Below, piece by piece: positions 12,801 through 13,010 of a stretch of 13,010 nt of DNA. Source of the stretch: JBOFLG01 sp051657745 (GTDB lineage Bacteria; Actinomycetota; Actinomycetes; Actinomycetales; Dermatophilaceae). Location: NCBI GenBank assembly GCA_051657745.1, contig JBOFLG010000047.1, positions 1 to 13,010 of the forward strand, given 5' to 3'. Within the stretch, counting starts at the first letter, position 1. Each line of letters begins with the position of its first letter. A program made the translations under genes and the position numbers. The notes below the pieces were generated by a model. That model was not told where the DNA came from. It did no database searches and saw nothing but the letters and a program-made list of their open reading frames with translations.

Positions 12801-13009
12801 TCGTTGTCGATGGACCATGTGGTGGCCATCGGGAGGCGATCGGTGGCAAGAACGGAGCGGGGTCCGTCCCGAGTCGGCAGAATGACGCGCACGCCTGGGT
12901 CGTGGTTCACGTGGATCTGCCGATCATTGTCGGGTTGTTTGACCCGGTTCAGAACGGCGGCCGGTCGGGCGCTGGTCGCGGCGCAGCAGCAACCGGAGCA
13001 GCAGCAGCA
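12776..13009 (-). CDS. Possible C-terminal part of an unidentified gene at the right edge
   Basis: A minus-strand frame enters from the right edge and stays open for 77 codons to a TAG at 12778-12776. The part from about residue 20 reads like ordinary protein (for example RQIHVNHDPGVRVILPTRDG, then SVLATDRLPMATTWSIDNDS), but the first nine residues are mostly Cys, which is suspicious. Third-position GC is about 75 percent by hand count, lower than in the neighbours. A rival minus-strand frame ends at a TGA at 12951-12949 with an Ala/Pro-rich tail, and plus-strand frames are also open. No family is recognised. If real, the gene would lie 136 bp upstream of mcl on the same strand. Confidence 0.22.
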   Translation of the reverse strand, partial: CCCCSGCCCAATSARPAAVLNRVKQPDNDRQIHVNHDPGVRVILPTRDGPRSVLATDRLPMATTWSIDNDSVTLESG

Positions 13010-13010
13010 G

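Larger units (their letters stand above)
12640..13010. other. Region upstream of the mcl operon
   Basis: These 371 bases contain no confidently identified gene. From 12640 they hold the mcl SD, a G-rich (plus strand) leader, an inverted repeat, a pair of 14-bp direct repeats, and two competing partial minus-strand frames entering from the right. The last about 30 bases are CAG/CTG-rich low-complexity sequence, which opens artificial Gln-, Ala-, Leu- or Cys-rich frames in every direction and makes edge gene calls unreliable. Confidence 0.5.

Overview
The window comes from a high-GC Gram-positive genome, most likely an actinomycete (Actinomycetota). The signs are strongly G/C-ending codons in every recognisable gene, GTG starts, start codons without a Shine-Dalgarno (SD) sequence that sit 6-8 nt after a TAnnnT-like -10, and families common in that phylum (DUF2332, stand-alone RIO1-type kinase, GsmM-like stress protein, malyl-CoA lyase). 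Frequent GGATG/CATCC words would fit Micrococcales, but I cannot fix the genus.

Layout. Positions 1-75 hold the edge of an unidentified minus-strand reading frame with T-ending codons unlike the rest. Glycerol kinase (456-1982, +) converges on a Tat-type signal-bearing class A beta-lactamase-like serine hydrolase (2018-2962, -). A DUF2332 gene (3028-4068, -) lies upstream of the hydrolase and is divergent from an Xaa-Pro aminopeptidase (4115-5602, +). That peptidase converges on a small membrane stress protein (5666-6208, -). Next come an acyl-CoA dehydrogenase (6372-7568, -) and a divergent cytochrome P450 (7906-9288, +), with a 12/13-bp tandem array between them. Downstream of the P450 is a 16-bp tandem array, then a 38-residue small ORF that overlaps the start of a RIO1-type kinase (9704-10552, +). 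The kinase converges on a two-gene operon of HpcH/HpaI-fold CoA-ester lyases: a Chloroflexus-type malyl-CoA lyase (11578-12639, -) and a CitE/CLYBL-like paralogue (10709-11581, -). The last 370 bases hold the operon's upstream region and possibly the tail of another minus-strand gene.

How the genes relate. Most are single housekeeping or catabolic genes, not one pathway. The clear functional unit is the lyase pair. It probably cleaves malyl-CoA or methylmalyl-CoA and/or hydrolyses malyl-CoA, as in the ethylmalonyl-CoA route or C5-dicarboxylate/CoA-ester breakdown. The acyl-CoA dehydrogenase and P450 are ordinary oxidative catabolism genes with no partners in view.

The most unusual content is non-coding. 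There are four unrelated tandem arrays with units of 12/13, 16, 14 and 28 bp. Two of them are made from the last coding bases plus stop codon of the two convergent genes (kinase and CitE-like), so that TGA recurs in all three frames. Shorter duplications of gene tails past the stop codon are seen at the beta-lactamase-like gene and perhaps at the right edge. I found no tRNA, rRNA, CRISPR array or complete insertion sequence.
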